NCBI GenBank assembly: GCA_004297235.1
Contig: SCUR01000413.1
Span: 1-12,640, forward strand
Direction: 5' to 3'
From: Candidatus Manganitrophaceae bacterium
GTDB taxonomy: Bacteria; Nitrospirota; Nitrospiria; SBBL01; Manganitrophaceae
Length of the DNA: 12,640 nucleotides
Each line of letters begins with the position of its first letter. Positions within the stretch are counted from its first letter, which is position 1. The notes beneath the pieces were generated by a model, which ran no database searches, was not told the DNA's origin, and saw nothing but the letters and a program-made list of their open reading frames with translations. Position numbers and translations under genes: made by a program. This document shows positions 1 through 8,263 of the stretch, one piece after another.

Positions 1-587
<587 letters not shown>

Positions 588-600
588 AATAAATTCAATC

Positions 601-608
601 AAAGGAGG
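601..608 (+). promoter_or_regulatory. Strong Shine-Dalgarno for the alcohol dehydrogenase
   Basis: AAAGGAGG lies 7 bases before the ATG at 616. It is the most consensus-like ribosome site in the window and fixes the start of the dehydrogenase. It suggests strong translation of that gene. Confidence 0.8.
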
Positions 609-615
609 ATCCGCC

Positions 616-1656
616 ATGAAAGCACTTGTCTATCACGGTCCGGGCAAACGGGCCTGGGAAGAAAAACCGAAACCGACGATCCAAGCACCGACCGATGCCA
701 TCGTGAAGATCACGAAGACGACGATCTGCGGGACCGACCTCCACATCCTCAAGGGAGATGTCCCGGAGGTCACCGACGGCCGCATCCTCGGCCATGAAGG
801 GGTCGGCGTCATCGATCAGGTCGGCGGCGCCGTCGGAAGCTTCCGCGCCGGCGACCGGGTCCTGATCTCCTGCATCACCTCCTGCGGGCGCTGCGCCAAC
901 TGCAAAAAGGGAATGTATTCGCACTGCGAAAACGGCGGCGGATGGATTCTCGGCCACACGATCGACGGCACCCAGGCGGAGTATGTCCGGATCCCCTTCG
1001 CCGACACCAGCCTCTACAAAATCCCGGAGGGGGTCGATGAGGAAGCGCTGACGATGTTGAGCGACATCCTCCCGACCGGCTTCGAGTGCGGGGTGTTGAA
1101 CGGGAAGGTGAAACCGGGAGACGTCGTCGCCATCGTGGGGGCGGGTCCGATCGGCCTCGCCGCGCTGACCACCGCGCAGCTCTACTCCCCCGCCGAGATC
1201 ATCCTGATCGACGTCGACGACAACCGCCTCGACGTCTCGAAGAAGTTCGGGGCGACGAGGACGATCAACAGCGGCGACGGCCGGGCGGTTGAAAATGTCC
1301 TGGGGCTGACGAACGGGAAGGGGGTCGATGTCGCGATCGAAGCGGTCGGCATCCCGGCGACCTTCGAGCTCTGCGAGAAGATCGTCGCCGCCGGCGGTCA
1401 CATCGCCAACATCGGCGTCCACGGGAAGCCGGTCACCTTCCACATCGAGAAGCTCTGGTCCCACAACATCACCCTCACTACCCGCTTGGTCGATACCGAG
1501 ACCACCCCGATGCTGCTGAAGATGGTCAAATCGGGAAAGCTGCAGCCGAAGCAATTCATCACCCATCGCTTCAGCCTGAACGACGTGATGAAGGCGTACG
1601 ATACGTTCGGGAATGCGGCGAAGGAGAAGGCGCTCAAGGTCGTCATGGCGGCGTAA
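616..1656 (+). CDS. Zinc-dependent medium-chain alcohol dehydrogenase (secondary-ADH type)
   Basis: A 346-residue cytoplasmic oxidoreductase of the zinc MDR family, normal length. The N-terminal GroES-like domain has CGTDLH (C38) and GHEGVG (H60, E61). With D150, C38 and H60 match the Cys/His/Asp catalytic zinc site of clostridial and Thermoanaerobacter secondary alcohol dehydrogenases. Unlike those enzymes it also has a full structural-zinc lobe: C90, C93, C96 and C104 in CGRCANCKKGMYSHC. The Rossmann fold begins at GAGPIG (175-180), and the acidic D199 at the end of the second strand predicts NAD rather than NADP use (inference). The likely reaction is interconversion of short-chain primary or secondary alcohols with aldehydes or ketones; the substrate cannot be read from sequence. 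It follows PEP synthase by 28 bases. The start is set by the AAAGGAGG site. Threonine dehydrogenase or another polyol dehydrogenase is a possible alternative. Confidence 0.9.
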   Translation: MKALVYHGPGKRAWEEKPKPTIQAPTDAIVKITKTTICGTDLHILKGDVPEVTDGRILGHEGVGVIDQVGGAVGSFRAGDRVLISCITSCGRCANCKKGMYSHCENGGGWILGHTIDGTQAEYVRIPFADTSLYKIPEGVDEEALTMLSDILPTGFECGVLNGKVKPGDVVAIVGAGPIGLAALTTAQLYSPAEIILIDVDDNRLDVSKKFGATRTINSGDGRAVENVLGLTNGKGVDVAIEAVGIPATFELCEKIVAAGGHIANIGVHGKPVTFHIEKLWSHNITLTTRLVDTETTPMLLKMVKSGKLQPKQFITHRFSLNDVMKAYDTFGNAAKEKALKVVMAA

Positions 1657-1673
1657 CGGATCGCTGTTATTCG

Positions 1674-1699
1674 CGGGGGCACAGCCTGCTGTGCCCCCG
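1674..1699. repeat. Perfect intergenic hairpin, 11-bp stem
   Basis: CGGGGGCACAG and CTGTGCCCCCG pair perfectly around a CCTG loop, 17 bases after the dehydrogenase stop. No T-run follows, so it is not a classical intrinsic terminator. It could still slow polymerase, protect the 3' end of the upstream mRNA, or be a copy of a dispersed palindromic repeat. The core CCTGCTGTGCC recurs at about 10863 in another intergenic region. Confidence 0.7.
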
Positions 1700-1722
1700 A
1701 TGGACACTCAACGGGCGAAGAG

Positions 1723-1743
1723 CGCAGACGGCGAACGTCTGCG
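1723..1743. repeat. Second hairpin, just before the VIT-family start codon
   Basis: CGCAGACG and CGTCTGCG form an 8-bp perfect stem with a five-base GCGAA loop, ending 6 bases before the ATG at 1750. In mRNA it would occupy the place where a Shine-Dalgarno would normally lie, and no clear purine-rich site is present there. It could reduce translation of the transporter gene, or be part of a repeat. Confidence 0.6.
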
Positions 1744-1749
1744 AGTGCG

Positions 1750-2487
1750 ATGAAAATGGACCGAAAGAAGCCGGCGCCTCCGTCGTCTCGGAAGGGAAGC
1801 CGTCCGATCTCCGAGATCGTTCGAAGCAGCCTGCGCGATGCGGTCTTCGGAATGCAGGACGGCCTCATCTCCACCCTCGGCGCCCTGACCGGAATCGCGA
1901 AAGGCACCGAGAGCAGAACCGCCGTGATTATTTCCGGAATCGTCATTATTGTGGTTGAATCGCTCTCGATGGCGGCCGGCGCTTACCTCTCTTCCAAATC
2001 GCAGCGGCAATATCTCCAGCGCCTTCTTCGGGAGGAAGAGGAAACGATCGCCAGAGATCCGGAGGGAGAGCGGCGGGAAATCTGGGAGATGTATCGCGCG
2101 CGGGGCTATCTCGACGCGGAAATCGAAATGATCGCGAATCGGCTGCTGAGCGACCGGGCGCTTCTGCTGGAGGACATGGCGCATAAGGAGCTCGGCATTT
2201 CCCCGACCAAGCTCGAAAATCCGGCGGGCAATGCGCTGGTGATGGGGATCGCCTATATCCTCGGCGGTCTCGTTCCAATCCTTCCCTATCTGGCGCTTTC
2301 AATCGACGCGGCCATTCCGGTTTCCATTCTCGGCACCTTCCTAACCCTGTTCCTCTTTGGAGGGTTGAAGGGACGCCTCACCCGGCAGGTCTGGTGGCGC
2401 AGCGGTCTTGAAATGGTCGTCATCGCCGGAATCGCGGCGGTCGCGGGATATCTCGTCGGGCAGCTTGCCAACCTCTGGCTCAGGTGA
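1750..2487 (+). CDS. VIT1/CCC1-family (DUF125) iron/manganese transporter
   Basis: A 245-residue integral membrane protein of the vacuolar iron transporter family, which moves Fe(II) or Mn(II) out of the cytoplasm, usually by proton antiport. A basic N-terminus leads to DAVFGMQDGLISTLGALTG (30-48), the family signature with the pore-lining Asp (D37). A second helix at about 57-80 contains E70 and M74 in the SMAAGAYLS motif. A Glu-rich cytoplasmic segment (about 84-150, including EEEET and the EDMAHKELG stretch) matches the metal-binding helical domain of VIT1 proteins. Three more membrane helices follow at about 160-181, 187-204 and 219-240, giving the expected five. The start is uncertain: ATG 1750 and ATG 1756 are both possible, neither has a good ribosome site, and a hairpin lies directly upstream. 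Its role here would be metal detoxification or storage. Confidence 0.88.
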   Translation: MKMDRKKPAPPSSRKGSRPISEIVRSSLRDAVFGMQDGLISTLGALTGIAKGTESRTAVIISGIVIIVVESLSMAAGAYLSSKSQRQYLQRLLREEEETIARDPEGERREIWEMYRARGYLDAEIEMIANRLLSDRALLLEDMAHKELGISPTKLENPAGNALVMGIAYILGGLVPILPYLALSIDAAIPVSILGTFLTLFLFGGLKGRLTRQVWWRSGLEMVVIAGIAAVAGYLVGQLANLWLR

Positions 2488-2520
2488 ATATAATGAACCG
2501 ACCGCCGAAATGGAGCGCTC

Positions 2521-5337
2521 ATGTCCAAGATCAAACCGAGACAAACATCCCATCCGCCGGAGCGGGAGCCGGCCCATGATCTCCTTCGCGCCCGGCACCA
2601 TCCTCTCGATCTCTTCTTCTCGCCGAAAATGGTCGCGCTGATCGGCGCGACCGAAACCGAAGGGAGCGTCGGCCGGACGATTCTCCGCAACCTAATCGGC
2701 AGCCCGTTCGGCGGGGTCGTCTTTCCGATCAATCCGAAACGGGCCAGCGTTCTGGGGATCAAAGCTTATCCGAACATCGGATCGGTGCCGGAGCCGGTCG
2801 ATCTCGCCGTCATCGCCACCCCGGCGAAGACGGTGCCGGGGGTCATCCGCGAATGCGTCGAGGCCGGGGTGCGGGGGGCGATCATCATCTCGGCCGGCTT
2901 CAAAGAAGCGGGGGCGGCCGGGGTGGAGCTGGAGCGACAGATTCTCGCCGAGGCGCGGCGGGGGAAGATGCGGATCATCGGTCCCAACTGCCTCGGAGTG
3001 ATGAACCCGCTGACCGGGCTCAACGCGACGTTTGCAGGGACCATGGCGCGGGCCGGAACGGTCGGCTTCATCAGCCAGAGCGGGGCCCTCTGTACGGCGA
3101 TCCTCGACTGGAGCCTTCAGGAGATGGTCGGCTTCTCCGCCTTCGTCTCGATCGGATCGATGCTCGATGTGAACTGGGGCGATCTGATCGACTACCTCGG
3201 CAACGACCCGCGGACGCAGAGCATCGTCCTCTACATGGAGTCGATCGGCGACGCCCGCTCGTTTCTCTCGGCCGCCCGGGAAGTCGCGTTGACGAAACCG
3301 ATCATCGTGATTAAAGCGGGGCGGACGAAGGCGGCGGCGAAAGCGGCCGCCTCCCACACCGGGGCGCTGACCGGAAGCGATGAGGTGCTGCATGCGGCGT
3401 TTCGCCGCTCCGGCGTGCTGCGGGTCAACAACATCGCCGATCTCTTCTACATGGCCGAGGTGCTGGCCAAACAGCCTCGTCCCAAGGGACCGCGGCTGAC
3501 GATCGTGACGAACGCCGGCGGCCCGGCGGTGCTCGCCACCGACGCGTTGATTCTCACCGGGGGAGAGCTGGCCGAACCGGCGCCGCAGACGATCGAGGCG
3601 CTCAATCAGCTCCTCCCCCCCCACTGGAGCCGCGGGAATCCGATCGATATCTTGGGCGACGCCAGCGCCGAGCGCTACGCCCAGGCGGTGGAGATCGCCG
3701 CCAAGGACCCGAACAGCGACGGCCTCCTCGCCATCCTCGCCCCGCAGGCGATGACCGATCCGACCCAGACCGCCGAGCGGTTGAAAGCGTTCGCCCGGCT
3801 CGACGGAAAACCGCTGCTGGCGAGCTGGATGGGAGGCCCCGACGTCGCCGCCGGGGTCACGATCCTAAATCGCGCCGGGATCCCGACCTTCTCCTACCCC
3901 GACACCGCCGTCCGCGCCTTCAACTACATGTGGCGCTACAGCTACAATCTCCGGAGCCTCTATGAAACGCCGGTCCTCGCTGCGGAAGAAGGAATCGATC
4001 ACGCCGCCGCCGAACGGCTGATTCAGACGGTCCGCAAGTCAGGTCGAACCCTTTTCACCGAGTTGGAATCGAAGCAGCTCCTCGCGGCTTACAACCTTCC
4101 GACCGTCGAGACGCGAATCGCAAAGAGCGCGGAAGAAGCGGTTCAGATCGCCGGAAAGATCGGCTATCCGGTCGTCGTGAAACTCCACTCCGAGACGATC
4201 ACACACAAAAGCGACGTGGGAGGGGTTCAGCTGAACTTGACCGGCGCCGCCGCCGTCCGGCGGGCCTACCGGGCCATCGAGAAGAGCGTCCCGGCGGGGG
4301 ACTTCCTCGGGGTCACGGTTCAACCGATGATCGCGCGCGACGGCTATGAGCTGATCTTGGGGAGCAGTCTCGATCCGGAGTTCGGCCCCGTGTTGCTCTT
4401 CGGTGCGGGGGGAACGCTGGTGGAGGTTTTCCAAGATCGCGCGTTGGGCCTCCCGCCGCTGACCACGACGCTGGCGCACCGGATCATGGAGCAGACCAAG
4501 ATCTTCACGGCCCTCAAGGGGGTGCGGGGAAAACAACCGGTCGATCTTACTCAGCTTGCGCAGCTGCTGGTCCGGTTCAGCCGCCTGGTGGTCGAGCAGC
4601 GATGGATCAAGGAGATCGACATCAATCCCCTCCTGGTCTCGCCGGAGCGCCAGGTCGCGCTCGACGCCCGGGTGGTGGTCCATGGGAAAGAGGTCCGGGA
4701 AGAAGCTCTCCCCAAGCCGGCGATCCGTCCTTATCCGACGCAGTATGCCGGCCAATATACCTTCAAGGATGGAACGCCGGTGACGATCCGGCCGATCCGG
4801 CCGGAGGACGAGCCGTTGATGGTCCGGTTTCACCAGACCCTCTCCGACCAGAGCGTCTACCTCCGCTACTTTCAGACGTTGAAGCTGAGCCAGCGGACCG
4901 CCCACGAACGGCTGACCCGGATCTGCTTCATCGATTACGACCGCGAGATGGCGCTGGTCGTGGAGCGCAAGGATCCGAAGACGGCGGGGCGTGGGGACAT
5001 TGGAGAACGGAGTGGCGTTGATCCACACGCCTCTCCACCGCACAGGCCCCCACCTGCAGAAGACCGGGAGATTCTGGGCGCCGCCCGGCTGACCAAAATC
5101 TATGGAACGGAGGAGGCGGAGTTTGCCATCTTGATCAGCGACCGCTACCAGTGCCAAGGGCTCGGGACCGAACTGCTCCGCCGGCTGATTCAGATCGGGC
5201 GCGACGAGCATTTGAAGAAGATCCGCGCCGACATCCTCCCCGACAACACCGCCATGCAGCGGATCTGCAAGAAGCTCGGCTTTCGTCTCCGGCACAAGGT
5301 GGGCGATCCATTGGTCGCCGCCGAGTTGGATCTCTGA
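2521..5337 (+). CDS. Acetate--CoA ligase (ADP-forming) fused to a GNAT acetyltransferase
   Basis: A 938-residue multidomain cytoplasmic protein. In order: CoA-binding Rossmann domain (about 28-125, MVALIGATETEGSVG), succinyl-CoA-ligase-like domain (about 178-315), a linker ligase domain (about 325-470), an ATP-grasp domain (about 510-725, with VVVKLHSETITHKSDVGGV) and a C-terminal GNAT domain (about 750-925). SHTGALTG places the phosphohistidine at H279. The ATP-grasp THKSD motif is also intact, so the protein may make acyl-CoA or, in reverse, ATP from acetyl-CoA. The GNAT domain has the acetyl-CoA loop QCQGLG (877-882) and DYDREMA, whose Glu (E809) lies where Salmonella Pat has its catalytic Glu. 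This architecture covers both ADP-forming synthetases and Pat/PatZ protein lysine acetyltransferases. Residues 822-848 form an unusual Pro/Arg/Gly-rich insert. GGAG at 2512-2515 supports the start. It lies 33 bases after the transporter gene. Confidence 0.9.
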   Translation: MSKIKPRQTSHPPEREPAHDLLRARHHPLDLFFSPKMVALIGATETEGSVGRTILRNLIGSPFGGVVFPINPKRASVLGIKAYPNIGSVPEPVDLAVIATPAKTVPGVIRECVEAGVRGAIIISAGFKEAGAAGVELERQILAEARRGKMRIIGPNCLGVMNPLTGLNATFAGTMARAGTVGFISQSGALCTAILDWSLQEMVGFSAFVSIGSMLDVNWGDLIDYLGNDPRTQSIVLYMESIGDARSFLSAAREVALTKPIIVIKAGRTKAAAKAAASHTGALTGSDEVLHAAFRRSGVLRVNNIADLFYMAEVLAKQPRPKGPRLTIVTNAGGPAVLATDALILTGGELAEPAPQTIEALNQLLPPHWSRGNPIDILGDASAERYAQAVEIAAKDPNSDGLLAILAPQAMTDPTQTAERLKAFARLDGKPLLASWMGGPDVAAGVTILNRAGIPTFSYPDTAVRAFNYMWRYSYNLRSLYETPVLAAEEGIDHAAAERLIQTVRKSGRTLFTELESKQLLAAYNLPTVETRIAKSAEEAVQIAGKIGYPVVVKLHSETITHKSDVGGVQLNLTGAAAVRRAYRAIEKSVPAGDFLGVTVQPMIARDGYELILGSSLDPEFGPVLLFGAGGTLVEVFQDRALGLPPLTTTLAHRIMEQTKIFTALKGVRGKQPVDLTQLAQLLVRFSRLVVEQRWIKEIDINPLLVSPERQVALDARVVVHGKEVREEALPKPAIRPYPTQYAGQYTFKDGTPVTIRPIRPEDEPLMVRFHQTLSDQSVYLRYFQTLKLSQRTAHERLTRICFIDYDREMALVVERKDPKTAGRGDIGERSGVDPHASPPHRPPPAEDREILGAARLTKIYGTEEAEFAILISDRYQCQGLGTELLRRLIQIGRDEHLKKIRADILPDNTAMQRICKKLGFRLRHKVGDPLVAAELDL
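4984..5064. repeat. In-frame insert in the GNAT coding region, possible palindromic element
   Basis: From memory, family members run from a KDP(K/Q)TG turn almost directly into an EILG strand. Here residues 822-848, rich in Pro, Gly, Arg and His, come between KDPKT and REILG. The DNA has self-complementary arms: GGCGT and ACGCC around TGATCCAC, flanked by GAG and CTC, with an outer GTGGGG and CCCCAC. GAAGAC occurs at both edges (4977-4982 and 5059-5064). This resembles a small palindromic element captured inside a gene. The exact borders are approximate. Confidence 0.45.
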
Positions 5338-5362
5338 TCGTTCCGTCGATTTTGTAGCCCGA

Positions 5363-5393
5363 CGTAGAAACGTCCCGCCGGGACGTCTCTACG
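5363..5393. repeat. 31-nt intergenic palindrome
   Basis: CGTAGAAACGTCCCG and CGGGACGTCTCTACG form a 15-bp stem with one mismatch around a single central base, between the acetate-CoA ligase and TreT genes. No T-run follows, so it looks more like a dispersed REP-like palindrome than a terminator, though it may stabilise the upstream mRNA end. Short GTAGAGACGT-type palindromes are common between genes in some bacterial groups, notably cyanobacteria. Confidence 0.65.
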
Positions 5394-5457
5394 GACGGAC
5401 CGACAGGAGGGGGGCCGGCCTCTCCCTAACGACACAATATATCGGGTTCAGGAAAAT

Positions 5458-6708
5458 ATGCCTCCGAAAGTCTCCGTCGGACGCCAGATCGGCGCCGCCT
5501 CCATCAACATCGACAGCTATCGTCCGCTCGTCGGGGACGACCTGATCGACGAGTTGGCGGCGCTGGCGCGCGGGCTGAAAGGGGTCCGGATCTGCCATCT
5601 GAATTCCACTTCCTTCGGCGGCGGGGTCGCCGAATTGCTCTCGCGCTATCTTCCGCTGCTGCAAGCGCTGGGGCTCTCCGCCGACTGGCGGATCATCCAC
5701 GGCAGCCCGGCGTTCTTCTCGGTGACCAAGGCCTTCCACAACGCCCTGCAAGGGGCGCAGTGCGATCTGACCGAGGAAGACCGATCGATCTATCTCCAAG
5801 TCAACGAGCAGAGCGCCAAGCTGATCGGTCGCGACTACGACGTCTACATCGTCCACGACCCGCAGCCGGCGGCGATCCGTCACTACATCGGCGCAAACCG
5901 GGAGAAATGGATCTGGCGCTGCCATATCGACAGCTCCTCCCCCGCTCCGAACGTGAGTCAATTTCTGAAACCCTTTATCGAAAGATATGACGCGCTCGTC
6001 TTCACGATGGCGGAGTTCCTCCTCCCCGGCCTTCAGATCAAGCGGGTCGCGTTTATCCCTCCCGCCATCGATCCGCTCGCGACCAAGAACATGGAGCTGC
6101 CGATCGACCTCTGCAAGCGGGCGATGGCCGACTCCGGCATCGACCTCGCCCGACCGCTGTTGGTCCAGGTCTCCCGATTCGATCCCTGGAAAGACCCGAT
6201 GGGGGTGATCCGCGCCTATCGGCTGGTGAAAGAGGCCCTCCCGGGGATTCAGCTGGCCCTGATCGGCGGCATGGCGGGGGATGACCCGGAAGGCTGGAAT
6301 CTTTTGGAGCAGATCGAAGAAGAGTCGGCCCGCGACCCCGACCTCTTCATCTTTACCAATCTCGGCGGGGTCGGGAGCATGGAGGTGAACGTCTTCCAGC
6401 GCGGCTGCGACCTGATCATTCAAAAGTCGATCCGGGAGGGCTTCGGCCTGGTCGTCTCGGAAGCGCTCTGGAAGGAGAAGCCGGTGATCGCAGGCCGCGC
6501 CGGCGGCATCCCGATGCAGTTCCCGGAAGAGTATCATCGCTACCTGATCGACACGGTCGAAGAATGCGCCGATCGGGTCCTAGACCTCCTGAATCGGCCC
6601 GGCGAGCGGGGCAATTTCGGACGGACGGGGCGCGAACATGTCCGGCGGCACTTCCTCCTGCCGCGCCTGCTGCGGGATGACCTGCGGCTCATCAAAGAGC
6701 TTCTCTAA
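5458..6708 (+). CDS. treT: TreT-like trehalose synthase (GT4 glycosyltransferase)
   Basis: A 416-residue cytoplasmic retaining glycosyltransferase of family GT4, matching trehalose glycosyltransferring synthase TreT. TreT joins NDP-glucose and free glucose into trehalose in one reversible step. The family markers are all present: HLNSTSFGGGVAE (48-60, N-terminal Gly-rich loop), WRCHID (153-158), a PPAIDP segment (201-206) and VSRFDPWKDP (238-247, donor site). REGFGLVVSEALWKEKPV has the GT4 E-x7-E pair (E327, E335). Length agrees with archaeal and bacterial TreT. AGGA ends 5 bases before the ATG, supporting this start. The downstream gene begins 130 bases later. Trehalose is a compatible solute and carbon reserve, which would fit a stress-linked island. 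Another GT4 sucrose or trehalose-type enzyme is a less likely alternative; nucleotide preference cannot be read from the sequence. Confidence 0.88.
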   Translation: MPPKVSVGRQIGAASINIDSYRPLVGDDLIDELAALARGLKGVRICHLNSTSFGGGVAELLSRYLPLLQALGLSADWRIIHGSPAFFSVTKAFHNALQGAQCDLTEEDRSIYLQVNEQSAKLIGRDYDVYIVHDPQPAAIRHYIGANREKWIWRCHIDSSSPAPNVSQFLKPFIERYDALVFTMAEFLLPGLQIKRVAFIPPAIDPLATKNMELPIDLCKRAMADSGIDLARPLLVQVSRFDPWKDPMGVIRAYRLVKEALPGIQLALIGGMAGDDPEGWNLLEQIEEESARDPDLFIFTNLGGVGSMEVNVFQRGCDLIIQKSIREGFGLVVSEALWKEKPVIAGRAGGIPMQFPEEYHRYLIDTVEECADRVLDLLNRPGERGNFGRTGREHVRRHFLLPRLLRDDLRLIKELL

Positions 6709-6744
6709 TCGATCGGACGGCCGCCGTCGCGTCGCGAGACAACA

Positions 6745-6757
6745 CCCCCTTCGGGGG
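6745..6757 (+). other. Small UUCG-type hairpin between TreT and the RNase gene
   Basis: CCCCC, TTC and GGGGG give a cUUCGg tetraloop on a 4-bp GC stem. It stands 37 bases after the TreT stop with no T-run, so it is probably an mRNA-stabilising or pausing hairpin, not a terminator. The rest of the 130-base gap has no recognisable promoter. Confidence 0.35.
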
Positions 6758-6830
6758 ATTGCCGATATCCCCCCTTCCCATTACACTGGCAATGAGGCCA
6801 CCGGTTCAAGCCAAGCGTTTTTCCTCCACC

Positions 6831-6841
6831 GGAGCGACGTG
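6831..6841 (+). promoter_or_regulatory. Ribosome site and GTG start of the beta-CASP RNase gene
   Basis: GGAG at 6831-6834 lies 4 bases before GTG 6839. The only upstream in-frame ATG (6638) lies inside the end of the TreT gene and would add 67 residues with no family-like sequence. This site therefore decides the start. Confidence 0.6.
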
Positions 6842-8263
6842 AAACAATACAAGCGACTGGACCGAAAAACCGATCTCACCGCTCGAAAGGACATCCCCCC
6901 GGAGCTCACCTTCTTAGGCGCCACCGGGACGGTCACCGGGTCGAAGTCGCTTCTGACCGTCGGCGATCGAAAGATCTTAATCGACTGCGGTCTCTTCCAA
7001 GGATTCAAGCAGCTGCGACTTCGAAATTGGGAGTTGCTTCCGGTGGAGCCGCGGGAGATCGACGCGGTCCTTTTGACCCACGCCCATCTCGACCATAGCG
7101 GCTATATCCCCCTGCTCGTGCGGGACGGCTTTGCCGGGAAAGTGTACTGCACCCCGGCGACGCGGGATCTCTGCCGGATTCTCCTCCCCGACAGCGGCTA
7201 TCTGCAGGAAGAAGACGCGGCGTACGCCAACCGCCATCACTTCTCCAAGCATGATCCGGCCCTCCCGCTCTACACCCGGGAAGACGCGGAGCGGTCGCTC
7301 CATTCTTTCCGGACCGTCGCGTTCGGAAAAGAGTTCGATCTGGGAGAGGGGCTGACTTTTCAATTTATCCCATCCGGACACCTTTTGGGAGCGGCGCTGA
7401 CCCGCCTTCAGCGCAACGGAACCTCGCTCCTCTTTTCGGGAGACCTCGGGCGTCCGAACGACTTGCTGATGGCCCCGCCGTCGGTGATCCGCAAGGCCGA
7501 TTATCTCATCGTCGAATCGACCTACGGCGACCGGCCCCACGATCCGGACGATCCGAAAAAGAAGCTGGCCGAGATCATCAACCGGACCGCCGCGCGGGGC
7601 GGGGTGGTCGTGATCCCCGCCTTCGCGATCGGCCGCGCCCAGACCCTCCTCTATGCGATTCATCTCCTTAAAGAGGAGCGGGCGATCCCCGACCTTCCGG
7701 TTTTCCTCAACAGCCCGATGGCGATCGAAGCGACCGGTCTCTACTACGAACATTTGGGCGAACATCGGCTCGACGAGGCGCAATGCCGGGCAATGGCCCG
7801 CGCCGCGACCCTGGTCCATACGGTGGAGGATTCAAAAAGGGTGAATGCCCTCCGGGAACCGATGGTTTTAATCTCGGCCAGCGGGATGGCGACCGGCGGG
7901 CGGGTGCTCCATCATCTGAAAACCTTCGCCCCGGACGAGCGGAACACGATCCTCTTCGCCGGGTATCAGGCGGGCGGAACGCGCGGCGCGGCGATGGCGG
8001 CGGGGGCGAAAACGATCAAGATCCACGGCGAATATATTCCGGTCCGGGCCGAGGTGATCGCCCTCGATCAGTTCTCGGCCCACGCCGACGCCGATGAAAT
8101 CCTCGACTGGCTCGGCCGATTCGAGACCCCGCCGAGGGAAACCTTCATCACCCACGGCGAGCCCTCCGCCGCCGACGCCCTGCGCCATCGGATCGAGGAG
8201 AAACTCCACTGGCGCTGCCGGGTGCCGGACTATTTGGAAACCGTTCACTTGGAGAACACGTAA
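6839..8263 (+). CDS. Beta-CASP metallo-beta-lactamase-fold RNase
   Basis: A 474-residue cytoplasmic zinc hydrolase related to the CPSF73/TTHA0252-type RNA-processing nucleases. THAHLDHSG supplies H81, H83, D85 and H86 of the two-zinc site; PSGHLLGA gives H181 and FSGDLGR gives D202. The beta-CASP domain follows with VESTYGDR (225-232), an IPAFAIGRAQ motif (259-268) and SASGMATGG (346-354). The C-terminal RMMBL part has DQFSAHADADE with H415, and FITHGE with H439. All metal ligands are present, so an active endo- or exoribonuclease is expected; the RNA substrate is unknown. The length matches the bacterial family, usually about 450-470. Its position before an AMP/nucleoside phosphorylase and PRPP synthetase suggests it may feed nucleotides from RNA turnover into salvage (inference). 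Confidence 0.9.
   Translation: MKQYKRLDRKTDLTARKDIPPELTFLGATGTVTGSKSLLTVGDRKILIDCGLFQGFKQLRLRNWELLPVEPREIDAVLLTHAHLDHSGYIPLLVRDGFAGKVYCTPATRDLCRILLPDSGYLQEEDAAYANRHHFSKHDPALPLYTREDAERSLHSFRTVAFGKEFDLGEGLTFQFIPSGHLLGAALTRLQRNGTSLLFSGDLGRPNDLLMAPPSVIRKADYLIVESTYGDRPHDPDDPKKKLAEIINRTAARGGVVVIPAFAIGRAQTLLYAIHLLKEERAIPDLPVFLNSPMAIEATGLYYEHLGEHRLDEAQCRAMARAATLVHTVEDSKRVNALREPMVLISASGMATGGRVLHHLKTFAPDERNTILFAGYQAGGTRGAAMAAGAKTIKIHGEYIPVRAEVIALDQFSAHADADEILDWLGRFETPPRETFITHGEPSAADALRHRIEEKLHWRCRVPDYLETVHLENT

Noticed and set aside
1674..1699. Intrinsic terminator after the alcohol dehydrogenase gene
   Set aside because: The stem is strong but no run of T follows, so it is listed as a hairpin repeat.
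595..1707. Long open frame on the minus strand opposite the alcohol dehydrogenase
   Set aside because: It mirrors a well-supported dehydrogenase gene. The translation is rich in Asp, Arg and Gly with no motif, as expected from the antisense of GC-rich codons.
4039..5295. 418-codon minus-strand frame opposite the acyl-CoA synthetase gene
   Set aside because: It is the antisense shadow of the ATP-grasp and GNAT domains, without domain-like sequence or ribosome site.
5431..5445. AT-rich AATATAT as a -10 box before treT
   Set aside because: No acceptable -35 hexamer at 16-18 bases upstream, so a promoter was not called.
5389..6537. 382-codon minus-strand frame opposite TreT
   Set aside because: TreT motifs on the plus strand are unmistakable, and the minus translation shows only biased composition.
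6638..6838. Upstream ATG extension of the RNase gene
   Set aside because: It overlaps the TreT C-terminus and encodes no family-like sequence. GTG 6839 with GGAG gives the normal family length.
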